DNA of 64,000 nt from Oscheius dolichura (GCA_932521035.1 OW051495.1:9610001-9674000); one strand, 5' to 3'; positions 21,142 through 32,399 are shown, counted from the stretch's first letter. Made by a program: numbers and translations. Notes: a model not told the origin generated them from the letters alone.

Positions 21142-22384
21142 CTACAACGCTTCCCATTCTTCGTCTCCTTCCTCGAAGTTCATCGAGACCTTCTGAACCC
21201 GTCCATTGGGTAAAACAATCTCTGGGGGCTTCGCCTGCTGGATTCCTTTGATAGACGAGCGGGTCTTCTTGGTAGATGGTTGAGTGGCTTCTTCTTGTGG
21301 GTTTAGCGAGTTCGACTGGTCGGCCATCGTCTTGTCCAGCCCGTATTCGTCCTTCTGCCCCCGCGCCGTCTTTACCAACTTATCCTTTGATGCCTGTGCG
21401 CGCAGTTGACGGCGCGGAGACTCGACATTCGTCGTCAGTAGAGGCCGAGAGTCATTCTTCGGGGTCTGTAGCACTCGAGAGGCAGTCTTCTTGGCCTTGG
21501 GTAGTCGTTTAGAGCGTCCCGTCTGCTTATAGGAAATTGGATTGCTTGCCAACGCTTTCGTAACATTATCGGTATCCCTCGTGGCTAGTAGTCCCGTCTG
21601 TTCCGTCGTGTTATCCCAATCGCGCTCAGGCACCTGAATCAGTGTTAGCACACGGTCAGAAGACAATGTTACCTCCTTGTTGAGTCGTTTTAAGATCCAG
21701 TGAAAGACGATAGTGCAGAGAATAATCACCCAGACAGGAATTGTTTGACTGGCAACGAAAAGGAGGAGTCCTCGGAGCAGTGTTACCAGTCCAAACGCCT
21801 ATTTACTATCAATTACGGTCTGTCAAAAGAAGCTTACCCAAGAGGGGTTGACAGTTCCCGGATAGAACATAAAGAGAGCGTCTTCATTCGCATTGCATAA
21901 ATCCTCGTAACAACAGCAGCCTCTGATTTCCCAATGTTCGGATTTCAACGGGAAACAGTGAGCCTTGTAGTAGTGGCATTCCAGCGGGAGGTGGTCCGCC
22001 GGCCAGAAGCCTCTTTCCGCCACTTTATGAGTACCATTATACTTTCGCATAGTTACACAAAACTGTAATATTTGTTGAAGAGAATGTTGAAGAGGGGTGC
22101 GAGAACTTATTTCCGCAAGGGGCGCGGAAATAAGTTCTCGCTCCCGTTGAAGAGAAGTGATAAATTACCCCATAGGATGTGTGGGTGGTTATGGTTGCGT
22201 TATCGATGACGTCCTCCTCCGCGGAAACCTCCTGGTAGCTGGTATAACATTTGAGCTCGGACTTCAAGTGCTCTCCACATGAGGAGAATGGAACTTGGAG
22301 AAGAAGGAGCGAAGTAGTTAGAAGCAGCCACATCAACCGCCAGCCGAAGAAAGGACAAATGGAATGAGCATACTTTTCGACCAA
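21142..22384 (-). CDS. Single-pass membrane protein with Ly6/ET-like ectodomain
   Basis: Three exons give about 350 residues. The N-terminal exon carries a signal peptide (RLMWLLLTTSLLLLQVPFSS) and the first cysteine of the ectodomain (ELKCYTSYQE). Exon 2 carries CHYYKAHCFPLKSEHWEIRG, then CCCYEDLCN. The final CC…CN block is the hallmark of small three-finger/ET-module folds. Exon 3 has a transmembrane helix (GLLLFVASQTIPVWVIILCT), then a basic, Ser/Thr/Gln-rich cytoplasmic tail of about 180 residues with no catalytic motif. It would be a surface receptor or adhesion molecule; no kinase domain follows, so it is not a TGF-beta receptor. Intron 1 contains a perfect 18-bp stem hairpin. The start could also be the downstream ATG before WLLLTT. 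Confidence 0.6.
22099..22141. repeat. Perfect 18-bp inverted repeat (hairpin) in an intron
   Basis: GCGAGAACTTATTTCCGC, a 7-nt spacer AAGGGGC, then the exact reverse complement. It lies in the first intron of the Ly6/ET-like gene and is bordered by GTTGAAGAG direct repeats on both sides. Confidence 0.85.
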
Positions 22385-22485
22385 ATCCGGTAAAATTGTG
22401 TGGAATACGGTAAAAATAACCGGTCAAAGCACTGCTGGACCTGTTGCCGAAGAGAACACGAAGAGAACATTCAAAAAGACAAGAT

Positions 22486-22990
22486 TTATTCAATACAAAA
22501 AATAATTATAAAACAAAAGACAGCAGACAATTCAATAAGGATCACGAGCAAAAGACACGGAAGCTGTCGATCCATAGTTACCATCGATATCGAGGTAACA
22601 AAAAGATCCAGTAGGAAAATGGGGATTTCCACCATAACGTTCATCTCCTCCACATTGTCATAGTCAATCGTCAGGTTATAGTCACGGAATTTGGCCTTCA
22701 ATGCCTTTCTGGATGGAGTTCTCCAGCGACCACCAACTATACAGCAGTGGAATTTGCAGAGGTGCGGCAAAGCAGGCTTAGCGAGAAGAATGTGTAAAAG
22801 AAAATCGAACTACGAATCTTTCACTTGATTGTCTCACCTGTACCAGTGTATGAAGTAAATCGAGGATATTTGCCAATGTCAGATTACGACCTTGATGCAC
22901 AACTATTGAGATTTCGGGAAACACGGGAAGGAGCTTCCTTGCCAGTTTGAGAACATCCTTGAAATTCGCTCGTACTTTTACATGCTCCTA
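22486..22990 (-). pseudogene. F-box/FTH-like remnant
   Basis: Two exon pieces can be seen: VLKLARKLLPVFPEISIVVH…NLTLANILDLLHTLVQ (about 22830-22990) and, past an intron-like stretch, KALKAKFRDYNLTIDYDN…VMVEIP. The second matches the C-terminal block of the F-box-like gene at 12.5 kb. No F-box exon or start is present, and the frame beyond the conserved block differs. It abuts a truncated propeller gene at about 23000. Confidence 0.5.
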
Positions 22991-23009
22991 AAATTACAAT
23001 AATGGAGAC

Positions 23010-23960
23010 CAGGATGAAAGCGTTACCACAGCCGTTGGAAAGGGGAAACGAAGGAACAAACGGTAGGCCGTTCTTATTGTTTTGCCAATTAACGACAGAT
23101 CCATTTTCAAAAAGTAGAAGTACTTCACCAGGAGCATGCTCTGTTTTTCCTTTCGTTTCTACTATTTGCTTTATGGGACTGTTTCTGAAAGCCCGGCTTC
23201 GTAGTTAAGCAAAGAAAACTTACACCACGGGTTCTGTTATCAATTTAAGGCGAATGTCACCGCGCATTATTATAAAGCGACCGTGACTAGTTCCCAGGTA
23301 TGTTTGAGCCGATTTTGTAAAGGCAGCCGTCACCTACAGACAGTAAAACATTAATATGAGATGGCTACAGGGTATCCTACCGTTTCCATAAGATTTAAAG
23401 GCAGACGGAAGGTTTGCAGCGGAAGAAAGGTCGGTCTGTTCCTTTTCGTCGTATAGGCTAATTCTTGTACTGTACCATCACCATAAAACAGATGAAGAGT
23501 CGTGCCCTAAACAATATTATCCATCTAAATGTAATAAACAAAGACTAACATAGAGTTTGTTATCCGAGAAGCTGTCAATTGAAATAATCAAACGACCAGT
23601 GGGGACGATATCCCGCACACAGACAGTTCCTCCCTGGAACAGCCGTCCAACACAAATATGGGCAATGTAGCTGCCTCCCCAGACCACAAGAAAACCTGGA
23701 AACTTCACAATTTGACAAGGATGCTACGATCCAACCATTAGGCAAATACTCAATTCCTCGGACAAAAGTGCCAGTAGTTTCGAAGACACAAAGCCGTGAA
23801 CAAAATTTGAACGAATCACAGCTTTCTGGACCACCTGCCTTGTTGAAAATGTAGAGATACGGCCCCGAGCCAAGTACAAGGATTACTTCAGGAGTCGTCG
23901 ATGTCGAAATTCCAAATCGGTCGATGAAAGTCCATTCCAATGAGGAGAATGCTGGCGCTT
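23010..23960 (-). pseudogene. WD40-like multi-propeller gene, 5' fragment
   Basis: Equivalent to the first exons of the full gene at 43.5-47.6 kb: SSLEWTFIDR, LGSGPYLYIFNKAGG, RLCVFETTGTFVRG, VVWGGSYIAHICVGRLFQGG, then TAAFTKSAQTYLGTSHGRF and EVLLLFENGSVVNWQ. Joining the exon near 23700 needs a 25-nt intron or a frameshift, and everything downstream of about residue 330 is missing. There is no credible start exon. A truncated copy. Confidence 0.6.
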
Positions 23961-24299
23961 CCTGAAAGTGAAGTTATACCGTAGTGGAAATGAGGGAAAG
24001 CTACCGCTGACTCGTTATGTGGTAGAACATATTCGATTGTTTCAACGACTTCCTTCACCTTTACCACGAGCTAAAATTGATGGGAGTAGTCGCCTGTTAT
24101 ACCGGTTATGCCTACCTCGTTTTTTATTCGCATCGGTGAAAAGACGCCAAGCGATACTCGAAGAAGCAAATGAAAACGAGACGATGCATAAGAACCACCA
24201 GCAAAGAGTGAGAAGAAGAAATGGAAATCCATATTATCCAGTTTCTACCAGGCTGGTACAAGTTTTTACATGGTTTTTACTCTGGTGAATCCGCTTTTA

Positions 24300-24480
24300 C
24301 AAGCCAATATTGTCCGCAATTGTTTTAACGTGGCAAATGTCAAACTATAGTCTTGTGACGGAAATTCCGCCACGGAATACTGTAAGATTTTTTCCTGGTG
24401 TACAACTCCCATCCGGAAAACGTCTAACCCTGAAGAGAGCCGACAGCTGGCTTTTTGAGTGATCAGCCTTCCATAGAAGA
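24300..24480 (-). pseudogene. Possible F-box/FTH-like fragment
   Basis: Encodes AEFPSQDYSLTFATLKQL, similar in style to the FTH-like remnant at 22.9 kb (QGRNLTLANILDLLH). Isolated, with no start or other exons. From 24480 to 25450 I see nothing I can name. Confidence 0.3.
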
Positions 24481-25469
24481 GTTGTGCGAACTATTTTTCA
24501 AGCAGAAGAGTTGTGTATGCCTCCAACTGAAATTTTACCCATGAAAAAGAAGTAAAACGATAATTTACTGGATAAATGGATAAATAAAATATTATAATAT
24601 TATTTAGTATTACATTGTGTAAAAAATAGAAAAACAATTAGAAAAAGATCATAAAAACCCATAGCTCCGAGCTCATCTGTCAATTGCCATCAGGATTAGC
24701 AGCTTCAACTGACCATTTGATTATTTGAATTTAACAAAATAACTAAGAGCTTCTCTTACGTCAGTAATCAAAACAGGATCCCCTTTTTTTCCTTGTTTTC
24801 ATCCGTTCTGATTCAGCCGGCTTTGGTATGAGGTTGAGGTGTAAACCGGGTACAATTAAACCCGACCAGGATTATGGGCACATACTACTGTCGCAAAAAG
24901 TGTAGATCATATTGTAACCAAAGTCACGCTCTTTTTTGAAACGGCCCGATACTCATAACTTATTTTTTTCTTTTCGAGACCGCTACATGAAGCTATTAAA
25001 TCCCTCATAGTTTTTAAGAGATCAAAAACTGCCCACCATGTGGCAGACCAAAGATTTTATCTAAAAGCTAAAGACCGTCAAGTTATTTTCGCTCGATATT
25101 GGTTCATCTGAGCTATTTGCCAACATCAGCTCGCCTCCGTCAAAGGGCACACTGATCAGCAAAAAAATGTAGTCAAATGGTGGGAATTATTGGTCGACTA
25201 AAAGATGGACAGGAAGTCGGCTGAGCTCTGTCAACTTCCCTGTCATAAATCACAAAAATGGGAATGAATCAAAAAGTGGATTATTATTGGAAAATCGGGG
25301 TCCTTGTTATCCGGGGTCTAAATCTAAGAATATGTTTTTTGTGACAATAAGTGACGTCAGTCGGAAAGCTGGGGATAGCGCTGACCCCGGGAAGACAACA
25401 GCTACGTTAACAGGTAGTTTAAAGGTTTGTTTCTGTTATTAATTCTTTGTACCACTCAAATTTTTCCAA

Positions 25470-25715
25470 CACAAGGATTTACTTCAATGTGGCTTGGCGC
25501 TTACAGTGATCAAAATGGAATCTGGTATGCCACCAAAGAAAATCGCCTGTCCTTTACCAATTGGACACCTGGAGACCAATTCAAATGCTCTAATGATGCC
25601 TGATGGCAGATGGACCACTTTTTACGGAGATATGCAAGTGAACAACTATCTCTGCCGTATTGGGGTGAATGGGACCGCTACTACCGAGACCCCCAGAACT
25701 GAGAGAACCCAATAA
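25470..25715 (+). pseudogene. C-type lectin domain fragment with deletion
   Basis: Encodes SMWLGAYSDQNGIWYATKEN, FTNWTPGD and, in another frame, NALMMPDGRWTTFYGDMQVN and YLCRI: the WLG…NW.PG…W…C sequence of a C-type lectin domain. Compared with the inverted copy at 54.35-54.59 kb, about 14 nt are missing just after TPGD, which shifts the frame. The N-terminal half of the domain is not found just upstream. It starts the left arm of the large inverted duplication. Confidence 0.7.
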
Positions 25716-26052
25716 ACTTGTCATGGTACCATTTTTATACGAAATATTTCAAACGGATTTCCAGCAAATCAACTGCCAGCTCCGGGGACCGCAGGTGACC
25801 ACTAACCACCCTTCTGATCCTTGTAAGCAAAGAGGGATCTCTTTTTCTTCTTCTTCTCCAAAAATACTGAAAACTTGGCATTCTATCAATTTTTTAATAA
25901 TTGAATAAACATCATTAAACATCGCACAAAATGTTTAGAAAAAAACGATGCTTAGTACCTGATGCGGACAGCTGAAAAATTATACGCAGTCATAGAATCT
26001 CATTTGTTTTCCGCCCCGCGTTATCGAGGGCCGTATTTTTTTAAAATTCCCA

Positions 26053-27352
26053 ATGGACCTTCTTTCTCTTGCCGTGGCCATTGGCCCTCTTCTGATAGAT
26101 ATTCCTTCATTATTCCTGATCTACGCAATTCTCACCAAATCACCAAAGAAAATGACATTTATTCGGCCTTTTCTTTTAAAAATAGTGGTAAGGACTCTGC
26201 AGCCATTTTTAGAATTTTTCAGATCAGTGATACGATCCTAGCCCATGGTTCCATTTGGGGATTTGGCTATGATATCCAGAAGTCATATTTTCCACTACCA
26301 TTACTGAAAGCGAATAGCGTTTACAATTGCCTTGGAGAGCCCGGTGGACTAATCGCAATATCTATATTTTTGGCTGCTAATATCGTTTCACTATTGGCTG
26401 TATTTGAAGAATGTGTTGTGCGCTATGGTATTACTTATAAAATCAATTTCATCTTAAAATTAAGCCACGGTATACGGTAAGCGCAGTGTCTTTTCGCTTT
26501 ATTGTTAACATCAGATTTATTTTATTGCAATTTATCCAATTCGTTACCATAGTACTTGTTTTTGCTAGCGGTGCCGTTCTAATCTTTGAAGGGAAACAGG
26601 TAAGATTCATTGCTATTGAAAGATTTATCGTGGGAAATTTTTGCTTACTTTAGGGATTACATGAGTTTGTCACGCGACAGAATGCCAGCCATCTTCTTGA
26701 AATCTTCGATATGGAACATGATATTTTCTGCTTTTTTCCTCCGGATAATCCATACTTTTGGTTTATGAGTAAGTTTACACGTATTGCCGACAACATTTTC
26801 AGTTTTACCCTTGATATCTGCTCTATTTATTTTTCCTATCGGACTAGGCGGACTTACATATCTAACTCATCGCAGAATTATGAAGGAATCTAGACTGATG
26901 TCAAATGAGAACTATTCCTTACAAATACGGCTGACAATTATGCTTCTTATCCAGGTGAAACTTCAACTTACAAGAGTTGTACATTGCAAAAACCATTTCA
27001 GACATTTTTACCCGTAATTATGACGGATCTACCGTTTGCCTGTTTGGGTATTGCAATGTTAATAGTATTTTCATCGAACAACACCGATTCAACCTATAGA
27101 ACCCTATACGCCCATCCAAATTTGGGGTTCTCCTTTTGTGCCATACCAATAGCACTCTATCCCTTATTTAATACGCTAGCTACAATTATGATCATCAAGC
27201 CGTATAGAACGGCCATCTTTGAATTGATTTCATCCGCCTATAGATTCTTTAAAAGAAGGCGGCCTTCCGCAACGAAGACCTCTGAGGTTGCTCAGAAAGC
27301 CATTCGTTTACCTCCTCTGACAAATAATTCCCTTTCTCGCGTGGATGAGTGA
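26053..27352 (+). CDS. 7TM chemoreceptor, Str/Srh-superfamily-like (copy 1)
   Basis: Six exons splice without interruption to about 350 residues. TM1 is MDLLSLAVAIGPLLIDIPSL; exon 2 carries TM2-TM3 (GGLIAISIFLAANIVSLLAV); then RFILLQFIQFVTIVLVFASG, an extracellular loop with FVTRQNASHLLEIFDMEHD, TM5 (LPLISALFIFPIGLGGLTYL), and a last exon with TM6-TM7 ending LYPLFNTLATIMIIKPYRTA. The 'N-x-L … KPYR' end is typical of Str/Srh-type receptors. Introns are 34-55 nt. Expected role: G-protein-coupled chemosensing, ligand unknown. The last exon (27000-27235) is essentially identical to that of the next gene, although upstream exons differ visibly: a sign of recent gene conversion. Confidence 0.75.
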
Positions 27353-27759
27353 TCTGCGATAAACTACCGCTCATGAATAAATATAGACAAACGTTCTTCA
27401 CCAATAGTCGGAACGTCTCTCTGTTATGCACTCTCCACCTTTGACGTTAACGCAACTTCGTAGTACTTCCTGGGCTAAAATGCTGGAGAGAGGGTCAAAG
27501 CTAACAAGATATTGTAAGATAGCGAAGAATTCCTACTCACTTCCTTTCACTAGTAGGTGAAAAATGTTCACCAGTTTACTTCTACATAGATTCCAATCAA
27601 CCTCTCGAAAACTAAAAAAAACACAAGATACTGCTTGTGATGGCGTACTTTCTTGTTACCTCGAAATCGACATTTAGTTGACCTCGGAAGACAGCTGAAA
27701 AAGTATTATTAAAATCTCATTTGTCTCTTACTCTCCTGCCCATTTTATTGGAATAACAA

Positions 27760-29229
27760 ATGGACATCCTTCTTCTTTCTTCTCTTGTCTTTACTGTGGG
27801 ACCCCTTCTAATGGATGTTCCTTCACAATTGCTTTTCTACGCCATTCTCACCAAATCCCCGAAAAAGATGAAATTTATTAGCCCCTTTCTTTTAAAAATG
27901 CTGGTAATTCTATAGGCATTTCGTAAACTTTTAAGATCTCTGATACGATTCTAGCGCATAGTCTCATCTGGGGGTTTTGCTCCGATATCCAGAAGACATA
28001 TTTTCCACTACCATTAGTGAAAGCGAATAGCGTTTACAACTATTTTGGGGAGTATGGTGGACTAATCGCATTATATATATTTTTGGCTGCTATTGGCGTT
28101 TCACTATTGGCTGTACTTGAAGAATGTGTTGTGCGCTATGGTATTACTTATAAAATCAATTTCATCTTAAAATTAAGCCACGGTATACCGTAAGCCCTTT
28201 ATTTTTCCTTTTAATCCTTTCTACAGATTTATCCTATTGCAATTTATTGAACTTGCCATCTTATCGGTTGCTTTTGCTGTGGGTACAATTCTACTCTTTG
28301 AAGGAAAACAAGTATGATTTATTGCTAAACAAGTATGCCTCCGGCGGACTTGGGATTAAAAATTAGCCGGTCAGGAAATATTCAGCAGCCGCGTAATATC
28401 TGACGGTCGAATTTTTCGTGTGTTTGGAAAATGAAAAATCTGGGAATAAAGTACAAAAGGGCTCCGAAGCGCAGTACTTGTTCGATTGAAACGGACTGTG
28501 AAAAACCGGTACGTAATGTGAAACTTCAGGGATTACACCAGTTTGTCACGCGACATAATGCCAGCCATCTCCTCGAAAACTTCGACGTGGAACACGATGC
28601 TTTCGTTTTTTTTCGTCCAGATAATTCTTACTTCTGGTTTTTGAGTAAGTTTATATTTATCGTTGACGATGAAAATTTCAGTACTTCCATTGGGATCTTG
28701 TGTATTTATTTTTCCTCTTTCACTAGCCGCACTAACATATCTAACTCATCGCAAAATTATGAAGGAATCTAGACTCATGTCAAATGAGAACTATTCCTTA
28801 CAAACACGGCTGACAATTATGCTTCTTACCCAGGTTAAACTTTTTTTCCCCAATAAGGGTTTAAACTCATACTTTCAGACATTTTTACCCGTAATTATGA
28901 CGGATCTACCGTTTGCCTGTTTGGGTATTGCAATGTTAATAGTATTTTCATCGAACAACACCGATTCAACCTATAGAACCCTATACGCCCATCCAAATTT
29001 GGGGTTCTCCTTTTGTGCCATACCAATAGCACTCTATCCCTTATTTAATACGCTAGCTACAATTATGATCATCAAGCCGTATAGAACGGCCATCTTTGAA
29101 TTGATTTCATCCGTCTGTAGATGTTTTAAAAGGAAACGGCCTTCCACCGTGAAGGGGCCCGAGCTGGCTTTTAAATCCATTCGTTTAGCTCCTCTTACAA
29201 AAAGTAACATTTGTCGTGTTTATGAATAA
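27760..29229 (+). CDS. 7TM chemoreceptor, Str/Srh-superfamily-like (copy 2)
   Basis: Same exon plan as the preceding gene, from ATG 27760 (MDILLLSSLVFTVGPLLMDV) to stop 29229, with no frame break. TM3 region GGLIALYIFLAAIGVSLLAV, loop FVTRHNASHLLENFDVEHD, TM5 LPLGSCVFIFPLSLAALTYL, and the shared last exon with KPYRTA. The intron at about 28315-28530 is about 220 nt long because it carries a dispersed GC-rich repeat. The inverted partner at 52.6-54.0 kb has the same intron with the same repeat, so the insertion predates the inverted duplication. C tail here is CFKRKRPSTVKGPELAFKS. Role by family: chemoreception. Confidence 0.75.
28330..28410. repeat. Dispersed repeat in receptor intron
   Basis: AAGTATGCCTCCGG … CGGACTTGGGATTAAAAATT … GAAATATTC. 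Recurs at 38608-38695 (with a longer GC-rich palindrome) and, through the inverted duplication, at 53390-53460. Confidence 0.6.
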
Positions 29230-29511
29230 TATGGAATAAATTACTTTTCTTCAATAAACTTTTACGAACATGTCGCTTTATTGTCTCTTCACCAATAGTC
29301 GGAATTAACCATACAATGCATTCGAAGTTGGTGTCGACCTGCTTCCTATTGGCTGGAAATGCCGCAGAAGTGTAATCAGTATTCACCACTTGAGCACTAC
29401 CAAGTAACAGAATATAAATTGACTTAACTCGCACCTAACAGGTGAAATACGTACGCCGGCCCAGCACCAGCTACTCCTGCTTGTGTCTCGCTCCTTCGCT
29501 GCCAAACACAC

Positions 29512-30110
29512 AATGAAGTTCATTCGCCTGTTTCTTTTAAAAATGGTGGTAAGAATCACTTTAACTCGTTTAATCCATTCAAGCTCTCTGATATGGTAAT
29601 TCTACATAGTCTTATCTGAGGATATTGGCCTGACACCTACCTGCCTCAATTCCCCCTTTCTGTATTTCGAGTTAACAGTTTCTTTAAATATTTTTGAGAT
29701 GTTGGTGGAGTTATCGCCATCATTGTCTTCTTTACTGCTGATTCCTTATCGTTAACCGCTATATTCGAAGAATGTCTAATGCGCTTTGCCGTTACCTACA
29801 ACGTTAAGCTTATATTATTAGCGAGCCATGGAATACTGTAATTTACTGCCGTTTTCTATTTAATAGTATTCTTTTAGATTCTTCCTATTTCAATTAGGCG
29901 AAGTATCAGTAGGAGTATCCATCGTGACAATAATTGCTGCCGTAAAATGCCGAGGAATGACCGTAAGATAAACTATTTCAAGATCTTTCTTTAGGGAATG
30001 CAGCAGTTTGTCAAAAAGCATAATATTAGCTACGTGCTAAAAGAATTCGACGTAGAGCATGATGTTGCCACATTTTGTGCACAAGCAGGGGAAGACCTGG
30101 CATGAGTAGA
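29512..30110 (+). pseudogene. Degraded third Str/Srh-like receptor
   Basis: The first-exon end (MKFIRLFLLKM), the TM2-TM3 exon and KLILLASHG are recognisable and line up with copies 1 and 2, but in-frame stops occur (for example in the exon near 29620 and 29697). The frame then runs out near KKHNISYVLKEFDVEHD. TM5-TM7 are missing in this orientation; a matching C-terminal exon sits on the opposite strand at 30.27-30.44 kb. The upstream part is shared with the right inverted arm. Confidence 0.6.
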
Positions 30111-30267
30111 AAAAGAGAGGAGGTGAAGTGTGATATCAGTGAGGCGTTATCAGTATGAAACAATACGCATTGCGTACTTCCGGGTTGGCTTAGATATCTT
30201 TCACAGGGAGAACAGTTAGAAGACGGAAAAAAGCATGATTAATAAAACTTGAATGAATCTTTATTGT

Positions 30268-30445
30268 TTAATTGAATAGCCGACTTTTCTTGGGAGCAAT
30301 TTCCTGTATCCCCTTTGAAGAAGAACATATTCTTCCGCAATAGGGAGAAATAGCTTTCACAATGGCCATACGATACGGCTTGATAATGGCAATCATGGCT
30401 ACAGTATTGTATAATGGATAAACTGCCATAGGGATGAAGTTCGGC
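30268..30445 (-). pseudogene. Str/Srh-like receptor C-terminal exon, inverted and detached
   Basis: Encodes NFIPMAVYPLYNTVAMIAII, then KPYRMAIVKAISPYCGRI and ends SRLFN. It corresponds to the last exon of the neighbouring plus-strand receptors but lies on the minus strand and is fused on its 5' side to Helitron coding sequence. Confidence 0.65.
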
Positions 30446-31575
30446 CTCTGTGCACGAAGTCTTCCGACATCTCGTCCTTCCACTTATCCCAAAGCTCGTC
30501 GACGTTTGTTGGCTCGTCGAAGGCGAGGAGGGTGGCGAATGTGTCCCTCAAAGCATGGGGCATTCGGAAGAAGGCAGCCTCACGCATGGCCTCATCGAAA
30601 TGGTCATCCGATTGAATGAGACCCAGTTCCTAAAAAAAGAGTTTGGCTGGGAAAAAAACTGAAAAACAAACCGTTGCTGCGTCGAAAGCTGTGGAAAACT
30701 GCTGTCCCTCCACACAGAAGAGCTCTTCAAACGATGTTGCTCCCTTGGTGTGGTGAAAAAGGCGGATACAGTTTCTCTCCCTCTGTTTAGGAGTTGCCGT
30801 ATGGACACGTCCTATATTGTTGTTGTGCCGTTCCTTTTTCTTCCATTTGCCACTGTCACGGACAAAAGTGAAGTGTTCTGGGAACTGGTGGTAGTAGACG
30901 GTTCGAGGATCGACTGGTCCTAATTCATCAAGTCTGCCGAGGGCTTCGAGATTTCTAGCCAGGAGGTTGAAGTCGAAATAAGCCAGGAGGTCGTCTTGCG
31001 GTTGTTCTCGGTTGAAGTCGAAATAAGCCAGGGGGTCGTCTTGCGGTTGTTCTCGACTCTCTCTTGCTCTCTTCCTGGCTCGAAGACAACCACGTGCTTG
31101 TCCTTTTCATGTACTGCCAAGGCAATGACGGCATTGGACTTTTCGTGGATGGGGAAGGCAAAGAGGCGATGAAATCCTTCTGGACTGCAGACATAACGGG
31201 CATCCAGATGCTCTTCCACCTCATCCACGATTCCTCCATTTGCATCTCTCCTTTCTAGTGTCAGCTTTAGGGCTGCCTGGTCGGGGCCCATATAAACGTA
31301 CTGAAATTGAAAATAAGTGACAATTTAAAAGAAAACCTCACATTAAATAAGTACTTGACGGCATGCAGGAGAGTGCAAAGCTCCACGTTGATGTGGCCAT
31401 CATATTTTAACAGGAGGAAGGCGTTGAATGGAACAACCCACTGGTTGTTGTAATAGCGAACTCTGTCGCTTCCGACTTCTCTAATACGGACTTGAGTGCT
31501 GTCGTTTCTTCTCTTATAGGCGGGGAATCCGTCTCTGTCCATGTCCGCCACTTCTTGGAAGGACTTAGGAGTTGA
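30440..31575 (-). mobile_element. Truncated Helitron (helitron helicase-like region)
   Basis: The reading frame matches the central Helitron-like region of RepHel proteins: PAYKRRND, NNQWVVPFNAFLLLKYDGHI with NVELCTLLHAVKYLF, MGPDQAA, VDEVEEHLDARYVCSPEGFH, YYHQFPEHFTF…KWKKKER, IGRVHTATPKQRERN, and (after a short GT-AG intron near 30625-30672) ELGLIQSDDHFDEAMREAAF, LWDKWKDEMSEDFVH. The Rep nuclease motifs upstream and the SF1 helicase motifs downstream are absent. An internal tandem duplication of about 45 bp (30970-31060; repeated NNRKTT.WLISTSTE) interrupts the protein. Both edges join receptor fragments (31590 side and 30440 side). It cannot encode an active transposase. Confidence 0.75.
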
Positions 31576-31589
31576 CAATTAACAATATT

Positions 31590-32310
31590 AGCACGGAGGG
31601 TAGAATAACTGTCAGAACTGGAAGAAAAACTGAGGTCTGTAATATATTAGCATATGAATGTTTCATTTGAACTTGCCATAATTACAAGAGACAGGAAGAG
31701 TTGCCTCTGTTGAGCCTTGTACCTGGCCGAGCCAAAAACTCCTACTTTACTTGTCAGCTGCCAAATTACGTAGCAACTTATAACCACAACTGTTATACCA
31801 AGGGAACATATAAAAATCAACGTGTGGACGATAATTGTAGCGATGGGGTTTGACAATTGTGAGCCATCTACTCGGGTTGCTACAATCTGATCGGACATAA
31901 AATCCTCGTAGTAAATAGAGAATGTTCGGAGTAGATCTTGCTTTAGCTCATTTTGATCCTCATAAACTACAGCAGCATAGATTACAGGGACCGGGAGAAT
32001 ATTAAATACAACATAGACCAGAATATAGACAAAATAACGAAGACTTTTAGAGTTGAGGATATGTCCGGGAGGGAGAATCGCGTCCATACGATAGTAGAAC
32101 AAGGGGATGGCTGTGGAACCGGTAGCTTGAGATAATTAGAGGCTAATTGTTCACGAAGAACTTACTTAAAAGTAACAGAACATTAACTGAGAACTGTAGG
32201 TGTGGAGCAATATTAAGGGAAGGAATTACAGACAATATTCGAGACAGCGAAGGACCTATAAAGCCCCTCTGTTTATGCAAATCCCAGCGATTCACGATTG
32301 TCAAAAATGA
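31590..32310 (-). pseudogene. Str/Srh-like receptor fragment related to the 0.1-1.3 kb gene
   Basis: Three exon pieces: IGPSLSRILSVIPSLNIAPH, the long exon starting IPLFYYRMDAILPPG with FNILPVPVIYAAVVYEDQN, and, after a probable GC-AG intron, TSVFLPVLTVILPSVLILLI. These align with TM2 to TM6 of the receptor at 115-1277. TM1 is missing upstream, where a propeller fragment lies. The frame stops at the junction with the Helitron fragment, so TM7 is missing too. Confidence 0.65.
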
Positions 32311-32399
32311 CTTTCAGACGCTGCACATTTGGCAGAACCCGGGAGGATGTGGGGAAGGCACCGGTCATAGTCCACTTTGTGCTTGAAAAAAGCCTAAAA

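Larger units (their letters stand above)
25470..29710 (+). repeat. Left arm of large inverted duplication
   Basis: The lectin fragment, the second receptor gene and the sequence to about 29710 recur in opposite orientation at 51640-54590. Near-identical stretches include the 3' end of the receptor gene, 29195-29434, and the start of the degraded third receptor. The first receptor gene (26.05-27.35 kb) is only in this arm. Confidence 0.8.

Noticed and set aside
21142..22384. TGF-beta receptor
   Set aside because: The ectodomain fold is similar, but no kinase domain follows the transmembrane helix.
23968..24288. Plus-strand open frame of 106 residues
   Set aside because: Arg-rich with no domain, signal or splice context, in a debris region.
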